Shown: positions 42,638 to 50,643 of the stretch, one piece after another
How the letters are laid out: each line of letters starts with the position of its first letter
How positions within the stretch are numbered: the first letter of the stretch is position 1
Assembly: GCA_018697675.1 (NCBI GenBank)
Contig: JABINC010000008.1
Location: forward strand, 1-50,643
DNA from: Candidatus Peregrinibacteria bacterium
GTDB taxonomy: Bacteria > Patescibacteriota > Gracilibacteria > UBA1369 > JABINC01
Direction: 5' to 3'
DNA length: 50,643 nt
Notes under the pieces: generated by a model
Seen by the model: only the letters and a program-made list of their open reading frames with translations
The model's database searches: none
Told to the model about the DNA's origin: nothing
Program-made: the position numbers and the translations under genes

Positions 42638-44917
42638 ATGAAAACTAATATTTTTAAGAAATTTCTAAGCGCAATTACTTCTTGTGCGCTTTTGACAAGT
42701 TTATTCATCCCCGCTCTAGCTTTTGCTGAAGATGATGTCGAACTTCTATATCTAGATCAATTTGAAGAGTTTGAAATAGACGACTACAGCGGCATGCTCA
42801 CAACCCTAGCAGAAGTCACCTACTCCCTATCTTTTGACGCAGAAGGCAACGCTTGCTCAAACACAACAAAATTCAAAAACAAAGAAATCAACTCAACAGA
42901 AGAATTAGCAAAAGAATTCGAATCAATGCTCGCAGTAGTTAGTGATGATTGCTGGAACAACACAATCGGGGAAAATGCTGCAGAATATGACGCAAATTTC
43001 AAAAATTACGGCTACGGAAGGATTCTTGAATGGTACCGCGACGTAAACTGGGAAATAAATAATTCTCCAAAAGAAGTAGTAGTTGAAAAAGTAGAAGAAA
43101 CGCCTGAACCAGAGAAGATCGAAGAAGTTGAAATAAAAGTACCAACAACTATAATCACAGATAAAGGAACAAAGGTTCTTATCGAAGAAAACAAACCAGT
43201 CATTATTGAGGAACCTGTTAAGGAGGAAGAAATTATCAAAGAAGAGGTTGTCGAAGAAATTTTGGAAGAAGTCAAAGAACCAGAGAAAGTTGAAGAAATT
43301 GTAGAACTTGAACCTGAAAAAGAAATTGTAGAAGTAATCGAAAAAGAAGAATCAGTGGAAGAAGAAGTTATCGAAGAGGAAAAAGAACCTATTGAAGAAG
43401 AAATATTGGAAGAAGAGAAACCTATTGAGGAAGAAATCCAGGAAGATGAAAAACTAGTGGAAGAAGAAATGCTAAAAGAAGAAGCAATTGTTGAAGAAAT
43501 AGAAGAAGAGATAACTAAAGAAGATGACGAACCTACAGAAGAAGTTAAAGAAGTCGAAGAATTCGTACTCGAAGATGAAGAATTAGAAAAAATCGTAGAA
43601 GAACAAGAAAAGGAATTAGAAAAAATTGAAGAAGAACAAGAACTCCCAGAGTTTTGGAAAGAAATGAATAAGCTAACCGAAGAGGAGTCTGCTCCAGAAG
43701 TAGATGCTGATAATGATGGGCTCACAAATGCAGAGGAGCTCGCTGCAGGGACTGACCCAAAAGAAAACGATTCAGATAATGATGGACTAGCCGACGCAGT
43801 TGATCCAGATCCTCTAAATTCAGACAGCGATGGCGACCTAATCCCGGATGGGGAAGACTCTGCTCCAGAAACCGCCGATGCAAATGAAGATGGGATCTCA
43901 GATGCAGCAGAAAAGAATTTTAAATTAGAAGTCGCAATCCCAGGAATATCCAGAGCAGCCGACACAGACAACAATGGAGTAGCTGACATAATCGACAAAA
44001 AAATTGAAGAAAACACAGGTCACAAAATCGAGACTTCATTTGAAGATACCAGTGGGGACGGGGCAAGTGACGCCCTTAAGGCCAAAATGGGGCTAAGTCC
44101 TACCAAGAACAATAATGCCTCAAAAGAATTTACCGATGCGGAAACGATCATTGGATACAAAAACATTTCAAAGAAAACTGCCGCAACCAAAACAATTAAG
44201 ACAAATGTTAAAACACGAGTAATCAACTATAACGCAGGAGACGTCACAACCGATCAAACTCCATTTTTCCAAGGGAATGCGCCAGAAGGATCAACCGTAG
44301 CATTCTTCTACAAAGACTACCGCACAGGAAAGATTAAACTTCTCGGAAAAGTAACTGCTGGAGCAAAAAACAAATTTGTGATGGAAAGTAGAGAGCTCCC
44401 TTATGGTACATATGAAATATTTACCAGAACATTCGATCCCAAAGGTGCAGAGATTGATCTAACCAAGAAAATTCCAATAACAATCGCTGCAGAAATCCCA
44501 GGAATTGATAAGAAAGATTTAGAAAAACCATCAATTATAGCACTAAATGCCCAGCCAGACGAGCCAACTGTTGCAAAGGGATACACGGTGCCAGGAAACA
44601 TAGTGATAGCAGAATGGCAAAGTTTGATTCTCTCATCAGCAGTTATCGCAGACCAAGACGGATACTACGAAATCGCCACTCCAAAAGAAGGACTTGAAGC
44701 TGGAGAAGATCACACGCTTTGGCTGTATTCAATGGATCCAGAAACAAAGATCAAAAGTGAAAATGCAAAAGTAGAATTCAGCGTAGCGGAATCCACAAGT
44801 GTAACGATCCTAAATATCGATAACTCCTTAAGCAAAACCATAATCCTAATACTTTTGGGAATGCTAATAGCAGGTGTAGGAATAATCATCACTGTACGAA
44901 GAAAGAAAAAAGCTTAG
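42638..44917 (+). CDS. Secreted acidic protein with TSP3-like Ca-binding repeats
   Basis: The 759-residue protein has a signal peptide (1-31, ending ALAFA), an N-terminal domain with two Cys (about 35-150), a Glu/Val/Ile-rich low-complexity segment (about 150-350, many EEEI and EEVK units), thrombospondin type 3-like calcium motifs (DADNDGLTNAEE, DSDNDGLADAVDPDP, DSDGDLIPDGED, DANEDGISDAAE; about 354-430), Ig-like domains and a C-terminal membrane helix (about 730-752) with a basic end (RRKKKA). It is likely a cell-surface protein stiffened by calcium. The gene ends 4 nt inside the convergent anti-sigma gene. Confidence 0.75.
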   Translation: MKTNIFKKFLSAITSCALLTSLFIPALAFAEDDVELLYLDQFEEFEIDDYSGMLTTLAEVTYSLSFDAEGNACSNTTKFKNKEINSTEELAKEFESMLAVVSDDCWNNTIGENAAEYDANFKNYGYGRILEWYRDVNWEINNSPKEVVVEKVEETPEPEKIEEVEIKVPTTIITDKGTKVLIEENKPVIIEEPVKEEEIIKEEVVEEILEEVKEPEKVEEIVELEPEKEIVEVIEKEESVEEEVIEEEKEPIEEEILEEEKPIEEEIQEDEKLVEEEMLKEEAIVEEIEEEITKEDDEPTEEVKEVEEFVLEDEELEKIVEEQEKELEKIEEEQELPEFWKEMNKLTEEESAPEVDADNDGLTNAEELAAGTDPKENDSDNDGLADAVDPDPLNSDSDGDLIPDGEDSAPETADANEDGISDAAEKNFKLEVAIPGISRAADTDNNGVADIIDKKIEENTGHKIETSFEDTSGDGASDALKAKMGLSPTKNNNASKEFTDAETIIGYKNISKKTAATKTIKTNVKTRVINYNAGDVTTDQTPFFQGNAPEGSTVAFFYKDYRTGKIKLLGKVTAGAKNKFVMESRELPYGTYEIFTRTFDPKGAEIDLTKKIPITIAAEIPGIDKKDLEKPSIIALNAQPDEPTVAKGYTVPGNIVIAEWQSLILSSAVIADQDGYYEIATPKEGLEAGEDHTLWLYSMDPETKIKSENAKVEFSVAESTSVTILNIDNSLSKTIILILLGMLIAGVGIIITVRRKKKA

Positions 44918-46755
44918 CGCGTAAACTCACTTTTCGGCTCATCATCTACAGTATCAAACTTGATAGGAGTGATTTCACGTTCTTTTAATTCAAGTTCTCT
45001 CGTTTCAGACTCCATTCTAACTCTAAATCGCTCCGTTACAGCCTTTTCTTGGAGCTCCTGACGGTTTTTCAACACTTCATCGAAAGATGTACCACTCTCC
45101 TTGGAATCGTCCTCAGGAGGGCTTGTCTTGACATCATGCTCCGGCAAAAACGGATCAATAGGTTCAGCCATATAAGACTTCCCTGGAAGCGAATTATCTA
45201 TCAGCCTGACATCAATAACTTTTTCTTTGAGAACTGGCAACGTAGTAACTGGCTCAATCACCTTCGGAGCAACGTAAGGACTCTCTTCAGATTTTGGCAG
45301 TTCAACCGTCTTCACCTCACCTTCCATTTCAACTTCTCTCTTTTTAAGGATCTCTTCTTTAGGAAGCTCTGGAACCTCTTTTTCAATTTCTTTCTCATCT
45401 AGCAGATCAAAGAACACCTCCTCTAAATAAACATCACGAAGATTTTTCTCAGGCATGGCTTCAAGAGATTTTTCTGGCAATTTCAAAGGCTCTACCATCT
45501 CCCTTTCTACAGGCAATGGTGACAATTTTAGAGCTTCTTCCTCCAAAAGAAGTTTCGTAACAACCTCCCCTTCCCTTTCTACAAGACCTATTTCAACTGG
45601 TTTATCAGATAAAACTTTCTCTGCCAAAGGAGGTGCAACTAGCAACTCAAGTACAGGGATTTCTTTCGTATCCACAGCCAAAACTGAAGCCTCAATCTCT
45701 CTTTCATTTGGGATATTCACATTTGCAAGTTTTTTGTCCCAAACTTCAAAATATTTATCCTTATCAGGCAACTCCGCATACTCCTCTACAAGTTCATCTA
45801 CTTCATTTTCAATCAACTGCACTACCTTTTCATTAAAACTGTCATTGTCCACGAAAATCTCATATTCATGCGACTCTACCCTCTCTTTAAGTGGTGACAA
45901 TTCCTTATATTCAATAATTTCAACTGCATCTTCAAACTCTTTGGTAGAAATTTTTGCAATTGCCCTAGAATTCATCACTTGTTTAGATTTTTTCAATTTT
46001 CGAATCGGCTCAAAATCTTTAAAATAAAGCTCATTTTCAAATACTTCTCCATCAATCTCCTCTTCAAAAGTAATCATCACAACTCCATCTTCTTTTTCCG
46101 TAAGTTCAACACCTTCTTCTTCCATTAGCTTCGCCCACTCATCCTGAGGATCAGCCATTTCGGCAAGCACAATAGAATTCAGAACAGAAGTAAGTCCTTC
46201 AAGCTTCTCAGTTTTAGAAATTTGTTTTTTCACAAGAGCAGACTCAGCTGCCTCAGGGGCCGCCATTAACATCGCCTCTTCTAGAACCTCTTCCTCAAAC
46301 TCAGACCGAACATAAAGCACTCCATCTTTAACAACAAAATCCTCAACTTCAACACCTCCTGTAGCAACATTCACTTGAATATTCCCTTCTTTATCTTTAC
46401 GAGATTCAATTTCATAAACTGTATTACCTATAGTATGTGTAGTGCGAACCTGAGTCCCACTCTTTTTAAGAACTTTATGATGCTTCTCAACTTTTTTCAG
46501 ATATGCATAAGCAGTCATCGGCTGAGCAAAATATTCATAACCTACAAACGTCATTAAAACTAATACAGCCATAATCGGCGCAAAAGCCAATTTAAACCCA
46601 AAAGGTTTACGCACGGGCTGAACTCCCGCCCATTCTTCAACTCCATATTTCTTACGATATTCTCGCATCAACGATGCTTTTAGTTCTGCTTTGAATTGAG
46701 AACTGTCGTATTCGTACGGGTCTACTTTCCCTAGTTTTGTCTTTGCGTCAGTCAT
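44914..46755 (-). CDS. Membrane anti-sigma factor candidate with large extracytoplasmic region
   Basis: The 613-residue protein has a short cytoplasmic N-terminus of about 50 residues (FKAELKASLMREYRKKYGVEEW), one membrane helix (about 52-74, FKLAFAPIMAVLVLMTFVGY) and a very large Glu/Val/Lys-rich extracytoplasmic region. Position immediately downstream of the ECF sigma gene (40 nt) and the single-pass topology are those of an anti-sigma factor. The cytoplasmic part is too short to show a ZAS zinc motif, and none is seen. The long outer region could sense envelope state. Function is inferred from context. Confidence 0.65.
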   Translation of the reverse strand: MTDAKTKLGKVDPYEYDSSQFKAELKASLMREYRKKYGVEEWAGVQPVRKPFGFKLAFAPIMAVLVLMTFVGYEYFAQPMTAYAYLKKVEKHHKVLKKSGTQVRTTHTIGNTVYEIESRKDKEGNIQVNVATGGVEVEDFVVKDGVLYVRSEFEEEVLEEAMLMAAPEAAESALVKKQISKTEKLEGLTSVLNSIVLAEMADPQDEWAKLMEEEGVELTEKEDGVVMITFEEEIDGEVFENELYFKDFEPIRKLKKSKQVMNSRAIAKISTKEFEDAVEIIEYKELSPLKERVESHEYEIFVDNDSFNEKVVQLIENEVDELVEEYAELPDKDKYFEVWDKKLANVNIPNEREIEASVLAVDTKEIPVLELLVAPPLAEKVLSDKPVEIGLVEREGEVVTKLLLEEEALKLSPLPVEREMVEPLKLPEKSLEAMPEKNLRDVYLEEVFFDLLDEKEIEKEVPELPKEEILKKREVEMEGEVKTVELPKSEESPYVAPKVIEPVTTLPVLKEKVIDVRLIDNSLPGKSYMAEPIDPFLPEHDVKTSPPEDDSKESGTSFDEVLKNRQELQEKAVTERFRVRMESETRELELKEREITPIKFDTVDDEPKSEFTR

Positions 46756-46794
46756 AAATTAGTATTTTTGAACAATTTTTTAGTACAATATGTA

Positions 46795-47361
46795 TTAGCT
46801 TTGCATCCAGCGTTTGACTTTGGCGAGAGCACGATTCATTCGCACTTTCACGGTCCCCTCTCGGACATTCAGGATTTCTCCAATTTCAGAGAATTTCCTG
46901 TCTTCGAAATATCTTAAAGTGATAATAGATTGATCTAGAGGCTTGAGTTTCTTTATATATTCCATCATGAGCCTAAATTCAACTTTTTTTTGCTTTTCTT
47001 CTTCCCATTCCCGAATCTCTTCATCAGGAGTTTCAAACGACACTGGCTCATCCTTGGGAGCGAAAAAGTCAACAGATATAAACCTTTTTTTACGGAAATG
47101 CTGATTTATTTGGTTGGTAGCAATTCTATAAAGCCAAGATGAGAATTTAACTTCAGTCACTCTATATCTAGGCAAATAATGCAATACTTTCATAAAAGTT
47201 TCAGAGGTAAGATCTTTGGTAAGCTCCAAATCCCCTGTACGTTTTAAGATGTAATTAAACATCATATTAAAATACCGCTCATAAAGCTTAGCAAAAGCTT
47301 CTTCTGAAGTTTTCGCAGCCTCAACCAGCTTGCCCTCTTGTTCTTTAGTCAATTCTTCCAT
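46795..47361 (-). CDS. ECF-type sigma-70 factor
   Basis: The 188-residue protein has the two domains of ECF sigma factors. Region 2 (about residues 20-90) shows LYERYFNMMFNYILKRTGD, LTSETFMKVLHYLPRY and FSSWLYRIATNQINQHFRK. Region 4 (about 128-185) shows LKPLDQSIITLRYFEDRKFSEI, GEILNVREGTVKVRMNRALAKVKRW with the helix-turn-helix. Between them is a short acidic linker. The probable anti-sigma gene follows 40 nt downstream. Such pairs usually answer envelope or stress signals; no ECF-specific autoregulatory promoter was identified here. Confidence 0.93.
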   Translation of the reverse strand: MEELTKEQEGKLVEAAKTSEEAFAKLYERYFNMMFNYILKRTGDLELTKDLTSETFMKVLHYLPRYRVTEVKFSSWLYRIATNQINQHFRKKRFISVDFFAPKDEPVSFETPDEEIREWEEEKQKKVEFRLMMEYIKKLKPLDQSIITLRYFEDRKFSEIGEILNVREGTVKVRMNRALAKVKRWMQS

Positions 47362-47541
47362 GCGCGGACGACTATATCATTTTATTTCAAAAAATAAATG
47401 TCAATTAAAGACTTTGAGGGAGTAAATACACATTGTAAAAGAACACTTTCTCCAGCTCTAAAATGCATAAGAGGGAAAAAGGTTACAGTTTTTTAACAGA
47501 GTCTCGTTATTAGAAAAATTACCGAGCCTCCTCTTCACACT

Positions 47542-47585
47542 CTTGTTTGCCCTGCTCCTCGTCTATCGGTCGCAGCACAAACAAG
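47542..47585 (-). repeat. Hairpin element with conserved loop, copy B
   Basis: CTTGTTTG (47542-47549) pairs perfectly with CAAACAAG (47578-47585), and TGCT (47553-47556) with AGCA (47574-47577), with CCC bulged on one side. On the minus strand the loop contains GCGACCGATAGACGAG, identical to copy A at 8938-8953, though the stems differ in sequence. It lies 21 nt after the CCA end of tRNA-fMet. The intervening bases resemble those after tRNA-Leu at the left edge. Confidence 0.65.
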
Positions 47586-47606
47586 GTGCTCATTCGTTCA
47601 CCTCAA

Positions 47607-47681
47607 TGGTTGCGGAGGCCGGATTCGAACCGGCGACCTCCGGGTTATGAGCCCGACGAGCTGCCACTGCTCCACTCCGCG
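47607..47681 (-). tRNA. Initiator tRNA-fMet (CAU)
   Basis: On the minus strand the sequence starts CGCGGAG and the 3' arm is CTCCGCA with an encoded CCA; the 1-72 pair is a C-A mismatch, the initiator hallmark. The anticodon stem has GGG/CCC (CGGG-CTCATAA-CCCG), another initiator feature. The T arm contains GGTTCGAATCC. The length is 75 nt with CCA. Confidence 0.96.
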
Positions 47682-47759
47682 TCAATGATTTCCAAACAAG
47701 CCCCTAACAGGGCGGAGGTACTGTACTGAAGAAAGCCATTGAAGTCAACTGATTTAGAC

Positions 47760-47788
47760 TTGATATCTGTAGTTGACAAAGATAGAAT
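47760..47788 (+). promoter_or_regulatory. Promoter of giant sigma gene
   Basis: TTGATA (47760-47765) and TAGAAT (47783-47788) are separated by 17 nt, 25 nt before the ATG at 47814. It lies between tRNA-fMet and the gene. Confidence 0.55.
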
Positions 47789-47813
47789 ATATCCTCGTGC
47801 GTAAAAATTTATT

Positions 47814-50643
47814 ATGCTCCAAGACAGACAAGGAACACTCGATGATGATCCGCCACCGGCAGACATAAGTCCACGTATCACAAGATACGATGGATCTGCA
47901 GCTTTGGATATATGGGCTGATTCAGATTTAGACGCAACTGAATATCCAGGATGCCTGCATCCGCATTTAGAATTAGTTGAAGATCACGCTGAAGTACGGG
48001 AAGGTATTCGCGAAGCCACAGAAACACATGATTTGAGAGCAGCTGTGGAATTTTCAATAGAACATGATTTTGGGAATCCAAAATTCGAACTGCTACAAAG
48101 AATATTACACTTCTTATTAAAAACCCCTGAAAAAACTATTTCAATATTGGATATTGCAGAAGGCTTAAATGAAAGCCCAAAAGATGAACGCATTCTACAA
48201 CTAATACGAAACGTCCTCCGAAGAATCGTGACATTAACAGCTATACCCGAATACAGAAATCAATATCAATATGAAATAACATGTAAAACGATCCGCACAA
48301 CAGGAACAAGATATCAAGCAAGAAAAAATCTATTTTCAATACATCACCGGCCAAATGGCAAAGATTCAAAACATAGAGAAAGAAAGTTGTGCAATGCCCC
48401 ATCTTACGAAGATATCCCAAAGGTGATCCCAAAAAACATAATAGATAAATTAGAAGAAGAAACAGGTATGAGAGTTGCCGAAGTCTCAGATGAGATAAAA
48501 GGAAAACGATTTGACAATGCCGCCTCAGTACTAAAAGAAGAACTGGGCGAAACACTAGCAGTCAAAATGCTAGAAGCAAAATCAATACCAAGGCACGGTG
48601 CAGCCGTCTGGACAATAGAAGTCGACCTAGATGCCCCAGATTCAAAAAAAGCACTGTTTGTAAAACTACAAAGGAATACAATAGATAGAGCCAATAATCT
48701 AGGATTCGTAGTACGTCTAATAGAAAGAGGATATTATGCTGTAATATTTTTTGATGAAAAAGATTTTAAACAAAAACTGGGACAATCCGACAATACTGGG
48801 GATAATTTGAAAAAATATGAACTAACTAAAATCAGATATTCGAAAAAAGAAGCCCTAAGCAGAAAAAGACAAGCTTTAAACAAATATAAAGACCAAAATT
48901 CGACCGAAGGGCATCCTGAAAGTTTACCACAAGAAATATGTTTATTAATAGATTTTATAGTAGAAGGCCAAGAAAATGGAGTAATCATAAAGCCTGCACA
49001 TGCTGGTAAAAAGTTAGAACAAATATTAGGAGGAAGGTTTACTCAAAACAGAATAAAAAAACTACTATCCCTTTCAGTAAAACATGCTGAAACAAACGGT
49101 TTCTACCTGGAAATGCGAAAAGATAACGCTCTCAAAATAGTGTTACTAAAAAACGAAGACACTGCAAATCTGGAGTCTAAGCCTACTTTACAACTCCAAG
49201 AAGAAACCACAGGTGAGAATTCTCCAACAGAGATACCAGATATAATACCTGTAACAAAACCGCCAACCGAAAAACCAAAAAGGCCAAGGCCTTTATCATC
49301 CCTAAGGGCGACCCCTACAGCATCACCAGATGATCGTGATTCAGCCTACAGAAAATGGATGGAATCTTTTGCAACTTTGACGCCAAGTGAAGAAATAGAG
49401 TGTATTAGAAAATTAAAAGAAGAAGGCGATATAGAAGCTGGAGAAAGATTACGTCTCAATAATCTAAAAACAATTGCCATTATAGCTCTTAAATATAGAG
49501 GAAGAGGGGAAAGAGGAGGCTTGACACTCGAAGACCTAATGCAAGAAGGAACATTCGGTCTAGAAAGAGCTATAGAAAAATTTGACCATAAAAGAGGATA
49601 TCAATTCAACACTTATGCCCCAAACTGGATCGAAAGATATATTTCAAACGCAATAGAAAACCAAGGAAGGACTATACGCCTCCCTAGAGGCACATTCAAA
49701 TTAATGAATGAAATAAAACAGGCAAGAAAAGACCTAACCGAAGAATTAGGAAGATTCCCAAACCTAGAAGAACTTGCGAAGGCCTGCAATATAGGAGTTG
49801 ACCGACTCAAAGCAACTATAGCCCACAGAGAAAACCCTTTATCGATAGATCTTCCTGTCGGAGAGAACAATGATAAAACTATCGGAGACTGTGTCAAAGA
49901 TCAAAATTCAAGTAACCCAGAAGAAGAAACTGCAGAATCTGAAAAAAACGCCACAGTAAGAGATGTAATAGAAAAAGCTCCTCTCAACGAACAAGAGAGA
50001 CGAGTGCTTAATCTGCGTTTTGGATTCGGAAATAACTCTGGAGAAACATTAAGCCTCGCACAAGTCGGTGAAATAATGGGAGTAACAAGAGAGCGAATTA
50101 GACAAATACAAGTTAAAGCACTGGCAAAATTAAAAGCATTCAAAGAAATCCAAATGCTAGATCCAAATCTAAGAGCTGAAGATATAGAAATCCCAAAACG
50201 AAAACCCGAAGCTCCTACACCTTCTCGAAAAGTAAAGGCAAAGGAAAAAACCACAAATACAGAGCAATCAACTACAGAACCTACCAAAGAGATTACAATG
50301 CCAGCTCCAGAGAGCCCGCCCCCAGCTAAAGCTAAAACTTCGAAGAAAAGAAAAAGGCGGCCCGCTAGAAAAGCTCGAAAAAAGAGAGCAATTTTGGTTT
50401 CCCCCACAGCAAAAAGGCCAAAGGCAACTCAAACCCCAAAGCCAGATCCAAAACCAAGGCTGGCATCAATATCAGATATAATGGGAATTCTAAGTTCAAT
50501 TCCAGACGTAGGATTCATGCCAACAACAACTGAAGCCCCAAAAGAAACAGAAGCAACTTCAGAGTCTGATGACAGCACTCCGAAAAAATTCCTAGAAACT
50601 ACTCAAGAACCAATCCCTGCGCGCCCTGTACTTCTGGAAACAA
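47814..50643 (+). CDS. Giant sigma-70 factor with novel N-terminal domain (partial)
   Basis: The frame is open from the ATG at 47814 to the window end: 943 codons and no stop, so the 3' end is missing. Residues about 75-450 form a domain shared with the 504-aa protein at 40340-41854. After a Pro-rich linker, sigma-70 regions follow: region 1.2/2 (about 510-620: LNNLKTIAIIALKYRG, TLEDLMQEGTFGLERAIEKF, GYQFNTYAPNWIERYISNAI, TIRLPRG), region 3 (about 626-690) and region 4 (about 716-775: LNEQERRVLNLRFGFG, VTRERIRQIQVKALAKLK). The rest is a Lys/Pro-rich, probably disordered tail. Region 2.4 differs from RpoD at key positions, so this is probably an alternative sigma factor, not the housekeeping one. 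Confidence 0.85.
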   Translation, partial: MLQDRQGTLDDDPPPADISPRITRYDGSAALDIWADSDLDATEYPGCLHPHLELVEDHAEVREGIREATETHDLRAAVEFSIEHDFGNPKFELLQRILHFLLKTPEKTISILDIAEGLNESPKDERILQLIRNVLRRIVTLTAIPEYRNQYQYEITCKTIRTTGTRYQARKNLFSIHHRPNGKDSKHRERKLCNAPSYEDIPKVIPKNIIDKLEEETGMRVAEVSDEIKGKRFDNAASVLKEELGETLAVKMLEAKSIPRHGAAVWTIEVDLDAPDSKKALFVKLQRNTIDRANNLGFVVRLIERGYYAVIFFDEKDFKQKLGQSDNTGDNLKKYELTKIRYSKKEALSRKRQALNKYKDQNSTEGHPESLPQEICLLIDFIVEGQENGVIIKPAHAGKKLEQILGGRFTQNRIKKLLSLSVKHAETNGFYLEMRKDNALKIVLLKNEDTANLESKPTLQLQEETTGENSPTEIPDIIPVTKPPTEKPKRPRPLSSLRATPTASPDDRDSAYRKWMESFATLTPSEEIECIRKLKEEGDIEAGERLRLNNLKTIAIIALKYRGRGERGGLTLEDLMQEGTFGLERAIEKFDHKRGYQFNTYAPNWIERYISNAIENQGRTIRLPRGTFKLMNEIKQARKDLTEELGRFPNLEELAKACNIGVDRLKATIAHRENPLSIDLPVGENNDKTIGDCVKDQNSSNPEEETAESEKNATVRDVIEKAPLNEQERRVLNLRFGFGNNSGETLSLAQVGEIMGVTRERIRQIQVKALAKLKAFKEIQMLDPNLRAEDIEIPKRKPEAPTPSRKVKAKEKTTNTEQSTTEPTKEITMPAPESPPPAKAKTSKKRKRRPARKARKKRAILVSPTAKRPKATQTPKPDPKPRLASISDIMGILSSIPDVGFMPTTTEAPKETEATSESDDSTPKKFLETTQEPIPARPVLLET

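Noticed and set aside
43012-44016. 334-residue minus-strand open frame rich in Ser
   Set aside because: It is the antisense of the Glu-rich and calcium-motif region of the surface protein; the GAA/GAT repeats give Ser-rich reading on the other strand. No start signal or motif supports it.
45455-46027. 190-residue plus-strand open frame
   Set aside because: It is a Ser-rich shadow of the anti-sigma candidate on the opposite strand, with no recognisable domain.
47547-47729. 60-residue open frame with RRPDSNRRPPGYEPDELP
   Set aside because: It reads through tRNA-fMet; this peptide is a familiar artefact of translating tRNA genes.

Overview
The window looks like part of a Patescibacteria (CPR) chromosome, most likely from the Peregrinibacteria or a close relative. 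Supporting observations are AT-rich DNA, tight packing with 4-nt overlaps, tRNAs scattered singly among protein genes, a T4SS_pilin-like protein, and several families that I know mainly from CPR genomes. UGA acts as a stop (ribBA and the pilin-like gene end in TGA), so the recoded Gracilibacteria/Absconditabacteria are unlikely. The exact lineage is inference. No rRNA, CRISPR array, transposase or phage gene was seen.

Layout. 0-8 kb: tRNA-Leu, an SPFH protein, YqeY, uvrC, a nucleotidyltransferase-like gene, der, yggS and a sigma-like regulator. 8-13.9 kb: pilin-like protein, AI-2E-type permease, two GT4 glycosyltransferases, and a partner-switch pair (STAS protein plus RsbW-like kinase). 13.9-21.3 kb: chorismate mutase, rpsB with a structured leader, a small membrane protein, tsf with a bidirectional terminator, an acidic metal-binding-type protein, ribBA-ribD, a strongly promoted small membrane protein, and murJ. 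21.4-30.7 kb: a nucleotide-transporter-like/HEAT protein with a SpoIIE-type phosphatase, facing a three-gene operon of a 7TM_transglut-like protein, a Cys-rich protein, and an ATP-grasp/retropepsin-like/MATCAP fusion. 31-35.4 kb: HNH nuclease and cell-envelope proteins. 35.5-42.6 kb: yggT, cysS, nucleoside phosphorylase, murC, an ftsB-like gene, tRNA-Met, an unknown 504-aa protein and trmB. 42.6-47.4 kb: acidic surface protein, membrane anti-sigma candidate and ECF sigma factor. 47.5-50.6 kb: tRNA-fMet and an unfinished giant sigma-70 gene.

The two most promising novelties are: (1) the 25.0-30.7 kb operon, which puts an amidoligase, a degenerate retropepsin-like domain and a HExxxH tyrosine-carboxypeptidase-like (DUF1704/MATCAP) domain in one polypeptide, next to a 7TM protein and a Cys-rich protein; this suggests an undescribed peptide-tagging and trimming system. 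(2) A roughly 400-residue domain shared by the N-terminus of the giant sigma factor (47.8 kb onward) and a stand-alone protein (40.3-41.9 kb); this suggests a new family of sigma-linked regulators. There is also a family of hairpins with an invariant 16-nt loop and compensatory stem changes (8.9 kb and 47.5 kb, with a probable truncated copy at the left edge), two of them directly 3' of tRNA genes.

Regulation is unusually rich for a presumed small genome: three sigma-like proteins, one membrane anti-sigma candidate, an RsbW/STAS pair and a PP2C phosphatase. Promoters resembling TTGACA-17-TATAAT can be read upstream of several genes. All family assignments come from motif recognition by eye; no database search was run.
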